Shown here: positions 1 to 8,889 of the stretch, piece by piece | Layout of the letters: the number at the start of each line of letters is the position of its first letter | Position numbering within the stretch: the first letter of the stretch is position 1 | Source: an uncultured Bacteroidota bacterium | Lineage (GTDB): Bacteria; Bacteroidota; Bacteroidia; UKL13-3 | Direction of reading: 5' to 3' | Assembly: GCA_903910445.1 (NCBI GenBank) | Contig: CAIVZR010000035.1 | Coordinates: 1-64,000 of the forward strand | DNA length: 64,000 nt | Notes under the pieces: generated by a model | The model's database searches: none | The model's input: the letters and a program-made list of their open reading frames with translations, nothing else | What the model was told of the DNA's origin: nothing | Program-made: the position numbers and the translations under genes

Positions 1-1
1 T

Positions 2-472
2 GCATTCTCTCCCTTAACGAATGCCAATGAAATCGGAGAAATTTGTGTGAGTGGAGCTCATGTATTGCAAGATTATTTGAATCCAACAGAGGCCACCCGT
101 CAACAAAAAATTTGGGTGGGAAATCAGTGCTGGCACCGCACGGGTGATGCAGGGTATTTGAATTCTGAAGGGCAATTGTTTTTATTGGGACGCTGCCAGC
201 GAATTATTAAATTCAATGGCAAGACCTATTATCCTTTGCTGATAGAATATTACTTACTACAATTTCAATCTATTTTGGTGGGCACCATTTTGTTCAAAAA
301 CAATCAGCTTTATTTAGTTGTAAAATCAAAGACAGGATTAATTGATGCTGAAACACGCGATGCTATTGCCGCATTTGTGCCCGATGCCTCCCTGAAAATT
401 CTTCAATCCTTTCCCATGGATCCTAGGCATCATTCCAAAATCAATTATGATAAATTAATGGAATGCATCTAA
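2..472 (+). CDS. Adenylate-forming acyl-CoA synthetase/ligase, C-terminal part (5' end outside window)
   Basis: The frame is open from base 2, so the gene starts before the window and only its last 156 codons are visible. The fragment has the EIGEICVSG segment, the HRTGDAGYL segment and a GRCQRIIKFNG stretch, which match the TGD motif and hinge region of ANL-superfamily enzymes that activate carboxylates with ATP. Downstream is a short mobile C-terminal domain ending in HHSKINYDKL, where these enzymes usually carry the catalytic lysine. The hinge aspartate usual in GRxxD is replaced. The segment loosely resembles OleC-type ligases, but the substrate cannot be judged. A GTG at 47 is internal and not a credible start. 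Confidence 0.8.
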   Translation, partial: AFSPLTNANEIGEICVSGAHVLQDYLNPTEATRQQKIWVGNQCWHRTGDAGYLNSEGQLFLLGRCQRIIKFNGKTYYPLLIEYYLLQFQSILVGTILFKNNQLYLVVKSKTGLIDAETRDAIAAFVPDASLKILQSFPMDPRHHSKINYDKLMECI

Positions 473-536
473 AAAATTTTCAAAGATTCTTATATAACAA
501 AATCAATTCAAAATTATAAATTATCATTCGAACTAT

Positions 537-860
537 AATTTCCGGCTGTATTCATGTCCCATTGGGACATTTGGTGGGTAGCATAGCGGTACCCCTGAAT
601 TGACTTGCCTTAGGTACGTTTGAATGTGAATTACGAATAGATAAATTTAAAGAAATAGAATCAATTTTTATTTTCAAACGTTCCTATGGAACGTCAGTCA
701 GGGCGGCATTGTTTTCTACCCACCAAATGTTCTGAAGGAACATAATACAAAACCCTTCTTTCTTGCAACACCATTTATAGTCAGTGCGATTTTTTGTTAT
801 AACGAATTGAAATTTCCCACTGTATTTATGTCCCTTGGGAACTTATCTTGGGTAGCAATC
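537..860. repeat. Cluster of REP-like palindromic repeats in a 717-bp non-coding spacer
   Basis: The spacer 473-1189 has no convincing gene. Two direct copies of an approximately 48-bp unit lie at 537-584 and 811-858. Both run AATTTCC, CTGTATT, ATGTCCC, TTGGGA and end in GGGTAGCA. A third partial copy is inverted at 716-743 (CTACCCACCAAATGTTC then GAACAT). Each unit centres on a short palindrome, for example ATGTCCCATTGGGACAT at 554-570. A further palindrome, ACGTTCCTATGGAACGT, is at 678-694. The mixture of direct and inverted copies looks like a dispersed REP-type element rather than one gene's control region. Confidence 0.65.
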
Positions 861-894
861 GAAAATCTCTCCCTTTGGTATGCCTATAAGCGCC

Positions 895-1012
895 TCAGTT
901 GGTATTGAGTGTGCGCTTTTGCGTTTGCCTCACCAACGGACAAATGATACGCCCAGTTGTTGGTGACCAACCGCCACACCCTACACAACACACGCAACAA
1001 CGGCGGCCAGAG
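895..1012. repeat. GC-rich repeat fragment related to 4641-4680
   Basis: This stretch is clearly richer in GC than its surroundings. It contains GTTGTTGGTGACCAAC and then CGCAACAACGGCGGCCAGAG. A shorter relative is found in inverted orientation at 4641-4680, whose reverse complement reads GTTGGTCAGGAGACGCAACG then GCGGACAGAGCG. No open frame of note crosses it. It is best read as a decayed dispersed non-coding repeat. Confidence 0.4.
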
Positions 1013-1124
1013 AAATTGTTCATGAGAAAATATTAGGTAAAAGGGATTGATAGCCTTTAGCTTGTAAACAATTATCGAACTAAATTTTTCGATGTATTCC
1101 TATCAAAATACCACGAAAGTGGTA

Positions 1125-1154
1125 TTGTTCTTAACTACTCTGAAATTAATTTTG
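1125..1154 (+). promoter_or_regulatory. Bacteroidota-type promoter of the PQQ-repeat gene
   Basis: TAATTTTG at 1147-1154 fits the TAnnTTTG -7 box. TTG at 1125-1127 lies 19 bases upstream as a -33 element. The -33 part overlaps the right arm of a hairpin, AATACCACGAAAGTGGTATT at 1108-1127. Transcription would begin near 1160, giving a leader of about 30 bases. Confidence 0.5.
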
Positions 1155-1189
1155 TAAGCGTTAAAAGAACCAACTTCAAACCAATCAAC

Positions 1190-2779
1190 ATGAAAAAATT
1201 ATTCATTATTTTATTCGTTGTACTTGCCTATACTGGAGCAATTGCACAAAAACCATTTCCACTTTTATACAAATCGCAATGGCCCGTAGATGTTAAATGG
1301 AGATATTCCAATATCGAGAAAACCCTAGCATTGGCAGGCGATTTGCAAGATATTGCCATGCTCGATGCCACCAACGGAAAGCTTCTATGGCAAATGAGAT
1401 TCAAAGATAAATTGGGAATTAAAAATGCCAAAGACTGGGGATGGGATGAAGACAAAGGTCTTGTTTGGGTGAAGACAAAAGGGGAAAGCAAAAGTGAAGA
1501 AGTAACGACTTGGTTCGATGAAAGAACAGGTGATAAAATTGATGATGTAACCAATCGTGTTGTGCGCACAAAAGTAAAATATACGCGTGCAGCGAAGAGT
1601 GGAGGACTTAGATACAAAGCCTCCATTGATGATGACAGTAGAAACATCCATTTAAATTTACTCTATAAATCAAAAATTGCAGTAAGCTCTGCTGGAAAAG
1701 GTACCAAATTGCAAATTACTGTTGAATCTACCGGAGCCTATAGCTGGAAGGCGGATTTTGAAGGTCGCGTGCTACGTGCCTTATGCGACAATGCTATTGG
1801 CGACGGCTATTCGGGCGACTATATCAGCATGGAACTTCATGGTGATCATATCTTTGTTATCTATGAAGGGATTTCAGTTTTTGATGTGAAGACAGGAAAA
1901 AAATTATGGGAAACTACCTTCGATAATATTGAATTTAATTTTGGATTGATGAAATCAACACAGGTTTTAGGTCGCGCAGCCATGCCAGTTGTGAGTGAGG
2001 ATGGAGTATTTATTGCCGACCTCTCTAAGAGCAACCACAAAATTAAAAAGTTCAATGCCGATAATGGTACCTTGATTTGGGAAAGTGTAGAATTTGGAAA
2101 GGGCGATTTAGTACCGGATATGGTCCTAGTAGGAAATGCACTCATCGCTAAATTTGGTGGTGAAGTGGAAACACAAACTTATATTCCTGGAACTGATGGT
2201 CGCCCAGATATTTGCAAGGATGAATATAAAATGGATGGACCTTTCGGACTCAAAGCCTATGACCCTGCTACTGGTGCACTGTTATGGGAAACAAGTAAAA
2301 TGAAATCCTTGGGAGACAAATTCAGTGGCTCATTATCTAATATCATGGTTTCAGGGACCAATATTATTTTCTGTACCAGCAAAAATATGATATGCATGGA
2401 AGCTCGCAGCGGCAATATGTTATGGAAAGTAGATATCTCTAAAACAGGTATTGGCATTGTAAATTATATTTGGGAACGCGATGGGTCTATGATTGCAGAG
2501 GGAAATAAAGGTGTGGCCAGTGTTGCAATTACTGGAGGTAAACTTAACTGGGCAACCAAAACAAAGAAGAATCTTGGAACTTTTGGATCCTCTTCGGCAT
2601 ATTATGTATGGGTTGGAAAGAGCATTACCGATTACCAAAATTTCATTCGTATCGATTTAGATAACGGTGCCATTCTTGGAATTCAAAAAGCAACTCGCTA
2701 CCCTCAATTTACTCCCGATAGAGAAGAGTTTCTTAAATACGATGGCAAGAAAATTTACCGGTTTAGAGCACGTTCTTAA
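1190..2779 (+). CDS. Exported PQQ-type beta-propeller repeat protein
   Basis: The 529-residue product starts with a clear signal peptide (MKKLFIILFVVLAYTGAIAQ). Recurrent blade motifs of the PQQ-like family follow: DATNGKLLWQ, DVKTGKKLWET, NADNGTLIWES, DPATGALLWETS and EARSGNMLWKVD. These A-x-T/D-G-x-x-L-W repeats form beta-propeller blades. No catalytic residues of quinoprotein dehydrogenases were recognised, so an envelope binding or scaffold role is more likely than an enzyme (inference). It stands alone, with its own promoter and a terminator directly after the stop. It could also resemble BamB-like propellers, but no lipobox is present. Confidence 0.8.
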   Translation: MKKLFIILFVVLAYTGAIAQKPFPLLYKSQWPVDVKWRYSNIEKTLALAGDLQDIAMLDATNGKLLWQMRFKDKLGIKNAKDWGWDEDKGLVWVKTKGESKSEEVTTWFDERTGDKIDDVTNRVVRTKVKYTRAAKSGGLRYKASIDDDSRNIHLNLLYKSKIAVSSAGKGTKLQITVESTGAYSWKADFEGRVLRALCDNAIGDGYSGDYISMELHGDHIFVIYEGISVFDVKTGKKLWETTFDNIEFNFGLMKSTQVLGRAAMPVVSEDGVFIADLSKSNHKIKKFNADNGTLIWESVEFGKGDLVPDMVLVGNALIAKFGGEVETQTYIPGTDGRPDICKDEYKMDGPFGLKAYDPATGALLWETSKMKSLGDKFSGSLSNIMVSGTNIIFCTSKNMICMEARSGNMLWKVDISKTGIGIVNYIWERDGSMIAEGNKGVASVAITGGKLNWATKTKKNLGTFGSSSAYYVWVGKSITDYQNFIRIDLDNGAILGIQKATRYPQFTPDREEFLKYDGKKIYRFRARS

Positions 2780-2800
2780 ATCAAAGGAATAACTTAAATA

Positions 2801-2834
2801 AAAGAGCCTGCAAAATTATTTGCAGGCTCTTTTT
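2801..2834. terminator. Bidirectional intrinsic terminator between convergent genes
   Basis: AAAGAGCCTGCAAA and TTTGCAGGCTCTTT form a strong hairpin with A- and T-tracts on either side. It lies between the PQQ-repeat gene (plus) and the carboxylase gene (minus), so it can stop transcription from both directions. Confidence 0.9.
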
Positions 2835-2871
2835 ATTTATGAAAGTATTTTAAAACTTAAGAATTTCTTGA

Positions 2872-4413
2872 TTACAACGGAATATTTCCGTGTTTCTTGC
2901 GAGGAAGATTCACCACCTTGTTTTTTAACATCTCAAAGCCAGCAATCAAGCGTTCTCGTGTTTCTTCAGGGATGATTACATCATCAATAAATCCGCGTTC
3001 TGCCGCGCGATAAGGGTTCGCAAATATCTCTGCGTATTCTTTTTCTTTCTCAATGGCTTTGGCTGCTTTATCAGGGGCTTCATTAATTTCTTTCTTGAAA
3101 ATAATTTCTGCTGCACCTTTTGCACCCATCACTGCTATTTCTGCACTTGGCCAAGCAAAATTTAAGTCGGCACCAATATGCTTGCTATTCATCACGTCAT
3201 ACGCACCGCCATAAGCTTTACGTGTAATTACAGTGATACGTGGCACGGTAGCTTCACTAAATGCATAGAGCAATTTCGCACCATTGGTAATAATCGCATG
3301 CCACTCCTGATCAGTTCCAGGCAAGAATCCTGGCACATCTTCAAATACTAATAAAGGAATATTGAAACAATCGCAGAAACGCACGAAACGAGCTGCTTTG
3401 GTTGATGAGTTGATATCGAGCACCCCAGCTAAAAATGCAGGCTGATTTGCAACAATTCCAATACTTCTGCCTCCCAAGCGAGCGAAACCTACCACGATAT
3501 TCTCAGCAAAGTTTTTATGCACCTCAAAGAAACTATCGGCATCGGCTACCTCCTCAATCACTTCGCGTATATCGTATGGCTGATTGGGGTTTTCGGGGAT
3601 GATACTATTTAATTTAACTCGTTTCTCATCGCCCGAATGGTAAGAGAGCATGGGTGTTTTCTCTTCACAGTTAGAAGGCATATAGCTCAATATCTTTTTG
3701 ATATTATTGATGCATTCAATTTCATTAGCACAGCTAAAATGTGCCACACCGCTTTTCGCGCTGTGCACACTGGCACCTCCTAGTTCTTCACTGCTCACTT
3801 CCTCATGCGTTACCGTTTTCACTACGTTGGGGCCAGTAACAAACATATAACTGGTATTCTCAACCATCATGATAAAATCGGTGATGGCAGGGCTATATAC
3901 CGCTCCACCAGCGCAGGGGCCCATAATTGCAGATATCTGAGGTATTACGCCACTGGCAATGGTATTGCGATAAAAGATATCGGCATATCCGCCTAGGGAT
4001 ACTACGCCTTCTTGTATACGCGCGCCACCACTATCATTGAGACCTATGAATGGGGCCCCATTTTTCAAAGCGAGGTCCATCACCTTGCATATTTTTTCGG
4101 CATGGGTTTCACTCAATGAACCACCAAATACAGTGAAATCTTGAGAGAAAACATATACCAATCGGCCATTGATTTTACCATATCCTGTAATTACACCATC
4201 TCCTGGAAATTGTTGTGTTTCCATTCCAAAGTCTTTGCTGCGATGGGTTACAAAGGCGCCAATTTCGTGGAAGCTACCTTCATCCATTAAAAAATGAAGG
4301 CGTTCCCGAGCGGTAAGCTTCCCTTTTTTATGTTGATCTTCTATTCGTTTCTCTCCTCCACCCAATAAACTTTCTGCACGTTTTTTATTTAATTGATCTA
4401 TCTTTTGTTGCAT
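2872..4413 (-). CDS. pccB: Acyl-CoA carboxylase, carboxyltransferase (beta) subunit
   Basis: The 513-residue protein is full length for the propionyl-/methylmalonyl-CoA carboxyltransferase family, which moves the carboxyl group from carboxybiotin to an acyl-CoA. Typical segments are [18 protein letters not shown] near the N-terminus, [37 protein letters not shown] and the C-terminal half with [25 protein letters not shown] and [14 protein letters not shown]. The two GG-containing oxyanion-hole regions are intact. No biotin carboxylase or biotin-carrier gene is next to it, so partners must be encoded elsewhere. Propionyl-CoA is the usual substrate, but MmdA-type methylmalonyl-CoA decarboxylase alpha subunits look alike, so the exact reaction is inferred. 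Confidence 0.93.
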   Translation of the reverse strand: MQQKIDQLNKKRAESLLGGGEKRIEDQHKKGKLTARERLHFLMDEGSFHEIGAFVTHRSKDFGMETQQFPGDGVITGYGKINGRLVYVFSQDFTVFGGSLSETHAEKICKVMDLALKNGAPFIGLNDSGGARIQEGVVSLGGYADIFYRNTIASGVIPQISAIMGPCAGGAVYSPAITDFIMMVENTSYMFVTGPNVVKTVTHEEVSSEELGGASVHSAKSGVAHFSCANEIECINNIKKILSYMPSNCEEKTPMLSYHSGDEKRVKLNSIIPENPNQPYDIREVIEEVADADSFFEVHKNFAENIVVGFARLGGRSIGIVANQPAFLAGVLDINSSTKAARFVRFCDCFNIPLLVFEDVPGFLPGTDQEWHAIITNGAKLLYAFSEATVPRITVITRKAYGGAYDVMNSKHIGADLNFAWPSAEIAVMGAKGAAEIIFKKEINEAPDKAAKAIEKEKEYAEIFANPYRAAERGFIDDVIIPEETRERLIAGFEMLKNKVVNLPRKKHGNIPL

Positions 4414-4640
4414 GATTTATTTCGTATAAAATCGACTGCAAATTAAGTAGTTGTTTTGAGAATGCGGAAGGAAAAAATGAATGATTCTAGTTGGGCGTTT
4501 TTTTTGTAAAACGTAAATGGTGAATCGTAAATCGTTTACGGGCTAGAAACACGGAACTTTCATGTATTCAAAATAAATTTCGAAGTATGAGCTTTAATTA
4601 ATTCAAATCTAATCGCTTCACTACCGCATCCCCGTCCTAG

Positions 4641-4680
4641 AAACGCTCTGTCCGCCGTTGCGTCTCCTGACCAACGACAA
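4641..4680. repeat. GC-rich repeat remnant in the spacer before the SRP RNA gene
   Basis: The non-coding stretch 4414-4734 holds a perfect short palindrome (CGTAAATCGTTTACG, 4526-4540) and this GC-rich block. In reverse orientation the block resembles 895-1012. Nothing else was recognised in the spacer. Confidence 0.35.
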
Positions 4681-4734
4681 TTCAATCCATCATCCACCAT
4701 CTCCTTTTTTTCTTCCCTATTCCAAAATTTATTC

Positions 4735-4742
4735 TATCTTTG
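4735..4742 (+). promoter_or_regulatory. -7 box of the SRP RNA promoter
   Basis: TATCTTTG is an exact match to TAnnTTTG. It ends five bases before the GGG at 4747 that begins the closing helix of the RNA, as expected for a start point at the first base of the RNA. Confidence 0.7.
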
Positions 4743-4745
4743 TGC

Positions 4746-4837
4746 CGGGTCCGATACGACCAGCTCCTTATGAACTCCCCCAGGGTAGGAATACAGCAAG
4801 GGTAGTAGGTTGTAGCGGTGCGATATTGGACCTTTTT
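4746..4837 (+). ncRNA. ffs: Small signal recognition particle RNA (4.5S type)
   Basis: This RNA of about 90 bases binds Ffh and targets nascent membrane proteins to the translocon. The conserved domain IV is visible as CCCCAGG, GUA, GGAA tetraloop, UAC, then AGCAAGGG, the 5' and 3' sides of the asymmetric internal loop. Outside it, CGACC pairs with GGUUG. The ends pair through GGUCCGAUA (from 4748) and UAUUGGACC (to 4832). A TTTTT tract follows directly, and an exact TAnnTTTG box precedes the first base. A reading frame starting with GTG at 4818 overlaps it and should be shortened. Confidence 0.9.
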
Positions 4838-4850
4838 AATTTTTTCTGAT

Positions 4851-5603
4851 TTGCATTCGCAACTGATTTTCAAATTCACCCATTTCCTTTTTCATAAAAT
4901 TTATTGGCTTTATAAGCTCTTGTATTTTGCTTTTAAAAAAAAACAAGATGCCCGCGAATTAGCATTGATGAAACAATTCATCAAACCAAGCCATATCATC
5001 GTTGATGTGGGTGCCAATATTGGTTTCTATGCATCTTACTTCTCAAAACTTACTGGCCCCAAAGGGAAAGTGTATTGCTTTGAGCCCGATGCTTACAACT
5101 ATAAACGACTGCTTCAAACTACCCGTTCGCTTACCAATGTGCTCACCACCAATGCCGCAGTAAGCAGCACCAACGGGCATCTCGACTTCTACCTCTCTCA
5201 CGATAAAAATGTGGATCATCGCGCTTATGCCCCCGAATCGTATGCATCAAAACATACCGTAGATTGCATCAGCCTCGATTCATTTTTAGGTGATGATGTG
5301 CGTATCGATATCCTGAAAGTGGATGTGCAAGGGTATGAAATGCAGGTGTACGAAGGCGCCAAACAATTATTAGCAGCCAATCCCAACCTGAAAATATTCT
5401 CGGAGTTTTGGCCTTATGGACTCCAGCAGGCGGGAGCTAGTAAAGAATCCTTCCTCAATTTCTTTACCCAATTGGGATTCCTCGTGTATCATATTCATGA
5501 AACTGGGCTTACTCAAATAATACCCGAAACCCTTGATTCATTTCCAATCGACGAACGCGCATATTTTAATGTGCTTCTATCGAAGGAGGCAATCAATTCG
5601 TAA
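4851..5603 (+). CDS. FkbM-family methyltransferase
   Basis: The SAM-binding signature VDVGANIGFYASYFSKL, the acidic loop CFEPDAYNYK, and the later KVDVQGYEMQVYEG and FSEFWP segments identify an FkbM-type O-methyltransferase fold, often acting on sugars or other secondary metabolites. The frame is open from 4818, but that GTG lies inside the SRP RNA gene. The next candidates are TTG at 4851 and ATG at 4968. I chose 4851 because the 38 residues before the ATG form a basic hydrophobic helix also usual before this fold. The start remains uncertain. The gene is probably read from readthrough of the RNA gene or its own weak promoter. Confidence 0.75.
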   Translation: MHSQLIFKFTHFLFHKIYWLYKLLYFAFKKKQDARELALMKQFIKPSHIIVDVGANIGFYASYFSKLTGPKGKVYCFEPDAYNYKRLLQTTRSLTNVLTTNAAVSSTNGHLDFYLSHDKNVDHRAYAPESYASKHTVDCISLDSFLGDDVRIDILKVDVQGYEMQVYEGAKQLLAANPNLKIFSEFWPYGLQQAGASKESFLNFFTQLGFLVYHIHETGLTQIIPETLDSFPIDERAYFNVLLSKEAINS

Positions 5604-5638
5604 GTTTTCATACAGCACTCCTTTATTTCAATTGTCTG

Positions 5639-5672
5639 TTGCATCGAATCAAACTACGATTCCTTATCTTTG
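5639..5672 (+). promoter_or_regulatory. Promoter of methionine aminopeptidase
   Basis: TATCTTTG at 5665-5672 is an exact TAnnTTTG box, with TTG at 5639-5641 upstream. The box ends eight bases before the ATG at 5681. The TTG at 5639 that opens the frame therefore cannot be the start, and the mRNA leader would be only a few bases. Confidence 0.65.
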
Positions 5673-5680
5673 CGCTCATT

Positions 5681-6475
5681 ATGGCACACGAAAGCGCCCG
5701 GAAAATTATTATAAAGACCCCTGAGCAGATTGAAGGTATTCGCCAAAGCGGAGCATTGGCTGCATCTACCTTGGCGTATTTGAAGCCTTTGGTTCAACCG
5801 GGTGTGACTACCATGTTCTTGGATAAGAAATGTAAAGAGTATGTGCTCGATCATCAGGCATTGCCCGCTACCTTACATTATAAATCATTCCCATCCTCAT
5901 GCTGTACCAGCGTGAATGATGTGGTATGCCATGGGGTGCCAAGCAATAAAGTGATTTTACGCGAAGGCGATATTCTAAATATTGATGTAACTACCATATT
6001 CAACGGATATTTTGGCGATACCTGCACCATGTTTAAAGTGGGCGAGATTAGCGAATACTCAAGCAATATGCTGAAGATTGCTAAAACCTGCCTGGATGAA
6101 GGTGTGAAGCAATGTTTCCCAGGAAATAAACTGAGTAATATTGGTAAGTCGATTGAGAAATATGCCCGCGCTCAAGGTTGCAGCGTGGTATTCGAATTTT
6201 GCGGACATGGCGTTGGTCTTCGTTTTCATGAAGAACCCGAAGTGAGTCATAATAGCGAAACCCACCAAGATGCCATCCTTCGACCTGGAATGATTTTCAC
6301 GGTAGAGCCCATGATCAATGTTGGTAAAGCACGCACCAAAATCGACAAATGGGATAACTGGACCGCTCGTACCATCGATGGAAAACTATCCGCACAATAC
6401 GAACATACCATCCTTATTACCGACGATAGCCATGAGCTACTCACTGGTGATATGGAGAAACTGGTTGAATTCTAA
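5681..6475 (+). CDS. map: Methionine aminopeptidase, type I
   Basis: This 264-residue enzyme removes the initiator methionine from new proteins. All five metal ligands are visible: D102 and D113 in NIDVTTIFNGYFGDT, H176 in CGHGVGLRFHEEP, E209 in TVEPM and E241 in YEHT. The substrate-positioning H84 (VCHGVP) and H183 are also present. The start at MAHESARK was chosen because the promoter box lies inside the upstream extension of the frame. The N-terminal zinc-finger extension of some type Ic enzymes is absent. Confidence 0.95.
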   Translation: MAHESARKIIIKTPEQIEGIRQSGALAASTLAYLKPLVQPGVTTMFLDKKCKEYVLDHQALPATLHYKSFPSSCCTSVNDVVCHGVPSNKVILREGDILNIDVTTIFNGYFGDTCTMFKVGEISEYSSNMLKIAKTCLDEGVKQCFPGNKLSNIGKSIEKYARAQGCSVVFEFCGHGVGLRFHEEPEVSHNSETHQDAILRPGMIFTVEPMINVGKARTKIDKWDNWTARTIDGKLSAQYEHTILITDDSHELLTGDMEKLVEF

Positions 6476-6573
6476 ATCGAACGATATTTCTACGAGAAGA
6501 TGACAATCAAAGCATTTTCTCCCCCCAATCCCCAACCTTTTTTTCCTTACATTCGCGCGATTTCACTACGCCA

Positions 6574-8871
6574 ATGAACGAATTACGCTCCCTGCTTTTT
6601 ATTATAGTACTCTTTATTACTAACCTTACCTTTTCACAAACAGGCGAACTTCGCGGTTTTGTTTATGATAATGAAAATGGAGAGTCGCTTCCTTTTACCA
6701 ATGTGCTGATTAAAGAGAAAATGATAAATACGCAAACCGATATCAACGGTTTGTATAATTTCACTAAAGTTCCCGAAGGCTCCTATACTATTGTGGTGTA
6801 TGTTATTGGCTACGACTCGGCCATGGAGCAGGTAGAAATAAAAGCAGGTAAAATTGTATCCAAAAATATTTACATGAACACCAAGGCGGTGGAGCTGGGC
6901 GACGTAGAAATTAATGCCGATAAGCAACGTAAGAAAACCGACCCACGCGTTTCTGTTTCTAAAATTACGCCTAAAGAATTAAAATTATTACCTACTGTTG
7001 CCGGTGAGCCCGACTTAGCACAATACCTGCAAGTATTGCCAGGCGTGGTTTTCACAGGCGACCAGGGCGGGCAATTGTATATTCGTGGTGGATCACCCGT
7101 ACAAAACAAAGTGATGCTCGATGGAATGATTATCTATAATCCATTTCACTCAATTGGCTTGTTCTCAGTATTTGAAAGCGATATTATCAAAAATGCCGAT
7201 GTGTATTCAGCGGGATTTAATGCGCAATATGGTGGCCGTGTTTCAGCTGTAATCGATGTTACTTCCCGTGATGGTAATAAAAAGAAGCTGGCAGGAAAAG
7301 TTGGAGTGAATACTTTTTCATCAAAAATTATATTGGAAGGTCCATTGAAAAAATTCAAAGAGAACAGCACCTCCAGCTCATTCTTAGTTTCATACAAGAA
7401 TTCATATCTCGATAAATCATCTCCCGTTTTATACCCTTATATCAAAGCAACCTTACCATATCAGTTTCAAGATGCTTATGGTAAAATTGCTATCAATTCG
7501 AATAATGGAAGCAAGCTTAATTTATTCGGATTCTCATTTAACGATGCGGTGAATTACCCGGGCTCAACAGCCTATAAATGGAACTCTACAGGATTTGGTT
7601 CCAATTTCTTATTGGTGCCAGATGGCTCTCCCACTGTGGTAAGTGGTGTTTTTGCCTATTCGCAATATGGGATTTCGCAAACGGAGAAAGACAGTAAACC
7701 TCGTTCGAGCAACATCAGTAATTTCAATACCGCCCTTAACTTCACAAATTTCAACGGTCAAAACGAATGGAAATATGGAGTAGAAATAAATGGTATTAGT
7801 ACGAAGTTTGAAATATATAATGACCTCAACCGTCGTATCGATGAGCAACAATATACCATGGAACTCTGTGGTTTTGTAAAGTATAAATATGTTTCACCGC
7901 GCTTGATTTTAGAGCCTGGATTGCGTGTGATGCGTTACTCCTCACTGGCTGCACAAACCTTAGAACCTCGTTTGGCGATGAAATATATAATTAATCCCCG
8001 CATCCGTTTCAAGGCAAGTGGAGGTTATTATTCTCAAAACCTAATGAGTGCCGTGAGTGATAAAGATGTTGTGAATTTATTCTATGGATTTTTATCTGGC
8101 CCCGATGATGTACCTCAAACATTTAATGGGAAAACGGTGAAGAATGCATTGCAAAAAGCGCGTCATGCGGTTGCTGGATTTGAGATAGATGTGAACGAGC
8201 ATTCTGATATCAATATTGAAGGTTTCATTAAACATTTCGATCAGATTACGAATGTAAATCGCGATAAAATTTTTGATGATAACGATATTAATGCTGCCCG
8301 TCCTGCCAATCAACGAATCGATTATATTGTTGAAAATGGCAATGCCAGCGGATTTGATGTAACCTATAAATATGATAATAAGAACTTGTATTTATGGGCT
8401 GTTTACTCTTATGTGAATGTATGGCGTTCTGATGGGATTCGTCGTTACCTGCCGCATTTCGATCGCCGGCATACCGTTAATTTAGTAGGGTCGTATAAGT
8501 TTGGAAAGAAAATAAAACAGGATATTAATGCCCGCTGGACCTTGGGTTCAGGGTTTCCTTTCACACAAACACAAGGCTTCTTTGAGTATCTCCCTTTTAA
8601 CGATGGAGTTACTACCGATTATGCGCATGCCAATGGAAAATTAGGAATCATCTACGCCGATTTAAATTTAGGCCGCTTACCTTGGTTTCATCGTTTAGAT
8701 ATCTCATATCAAATGAATGTAAAATTCAAGAACAAAGATGAATTTCATTTCACCGCTGGGATTACCAACGTGTACAATCGTGAAAATATCTTTTATTTCG
8801 ACCGGGTGAATTATGTGCGAGTGAATCAATTACCCTTCCTTCCATCAATGGGAGTCACCTACCAGTTCTAG
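6574..8871 (+). CDS. TonB-dependent outer-membrane receptor
   Basis: A signal peptide (to TFSQ, residue 22) is followed by a carboxypeptidase-regulatory-like domain (GELRGFVYDNENGESLPFTN to about residue 110). Next come a plug domain (GGQLYIRGGSPVQNKVMLDG, about 150-230) and a beta-barrel ending in the aromatic GVTYQF. At 765 residues it is shorter than SusC-type transporters and has no SusD partner beside it. It takes up an unknown ligand across the outer membrane using TonB energy. TACATTCG at 6546-6553 is a near match to a -7 box. Confidence 0.9.
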   Translation: MNELRSLLFIIVLFITNLTFSQTGELRGFVYDNENGESLPFTNVLIKEKMINTQTDINGLYNFTKVPEGSYTIVVYVIGYDSAMEQVEIKAGKIVSKNIYMNTKAVELGDVEINADKQRKKTDPRVSVSKITPKELKLLPTVAGEPDLAQYLQVLPGVVFTGDQGGQLYIRGGSPVQNKVMLDGMIIYNPFHSIGLFSVFESDIIKNADVYSAGFNAQYGGRVSAVIDVTSRDGNKKKLAGKVGVNTFSSKIILEGPLKKFKENSTSSSFLVSYKNSYLDKSSPVLYPYIKATLPYQFQDAYGKIAINSNNGSKLNLFGFSFNDAVNYPGSTAYKWNSTGFGSNFLLVPDGSPTVVSGVFAYSQYGISQTEKDSKPRSSNISNFNTALNFTNFNGQNEWKYGVEINGISTKFEIYNDLNRRIDEQQYTMELCGFVKYKYVSPRLILEPGLRVMRYSSLAAQTLEPRLAMKYIINPRIRFKASGGYYSQNLMSAVSDKDVVNLFYGFLSGPDDVPQTFNGKTVKNALQKARHAVAGFEIDVNEHSDINIEGFIKHFDQITNVNRDKIFDDNDINAARPANQRIDYIVENGNASGFDVTYKYDNKNLYLWAVYSYVNVWRSDGIRRYLPHFDRRHTVNLVGSYKFGKKIKQDINARWTLGSGFPFTQTQGFFEYLPFNDGVTTDYAHANGKLGIIYADLNLGRLPWFHRLDISYQMNVKFKNKDEFHFTAGITNVYNRENIFYFDRVNYVRVNQLPFLPSMGVTYQF

Positions 8872-8889
8872 TTTGTAAGCCAGATAGCG

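Noticed and set aside
1108-1127. Hairpin AATACCACGAAAGTGGTATT considered as a terminator for the upstream ligase gene
   Set aside because: It lies more than 600 bases after the ligase stop with no T-run; it more likely belongs to the repeat family or the promoter region of the next gene.
473-1189. CRISPR array suspected from repeated palindromic units
   Set aside because: The units are unequally spaced, occur in both orientations, and no cas gene is near.
4682-4879. Minus-strand open frame of 65 codons
   Set aside because: It is the shadow of the SRP RNA gene and its promoter, and has no protein-like features.
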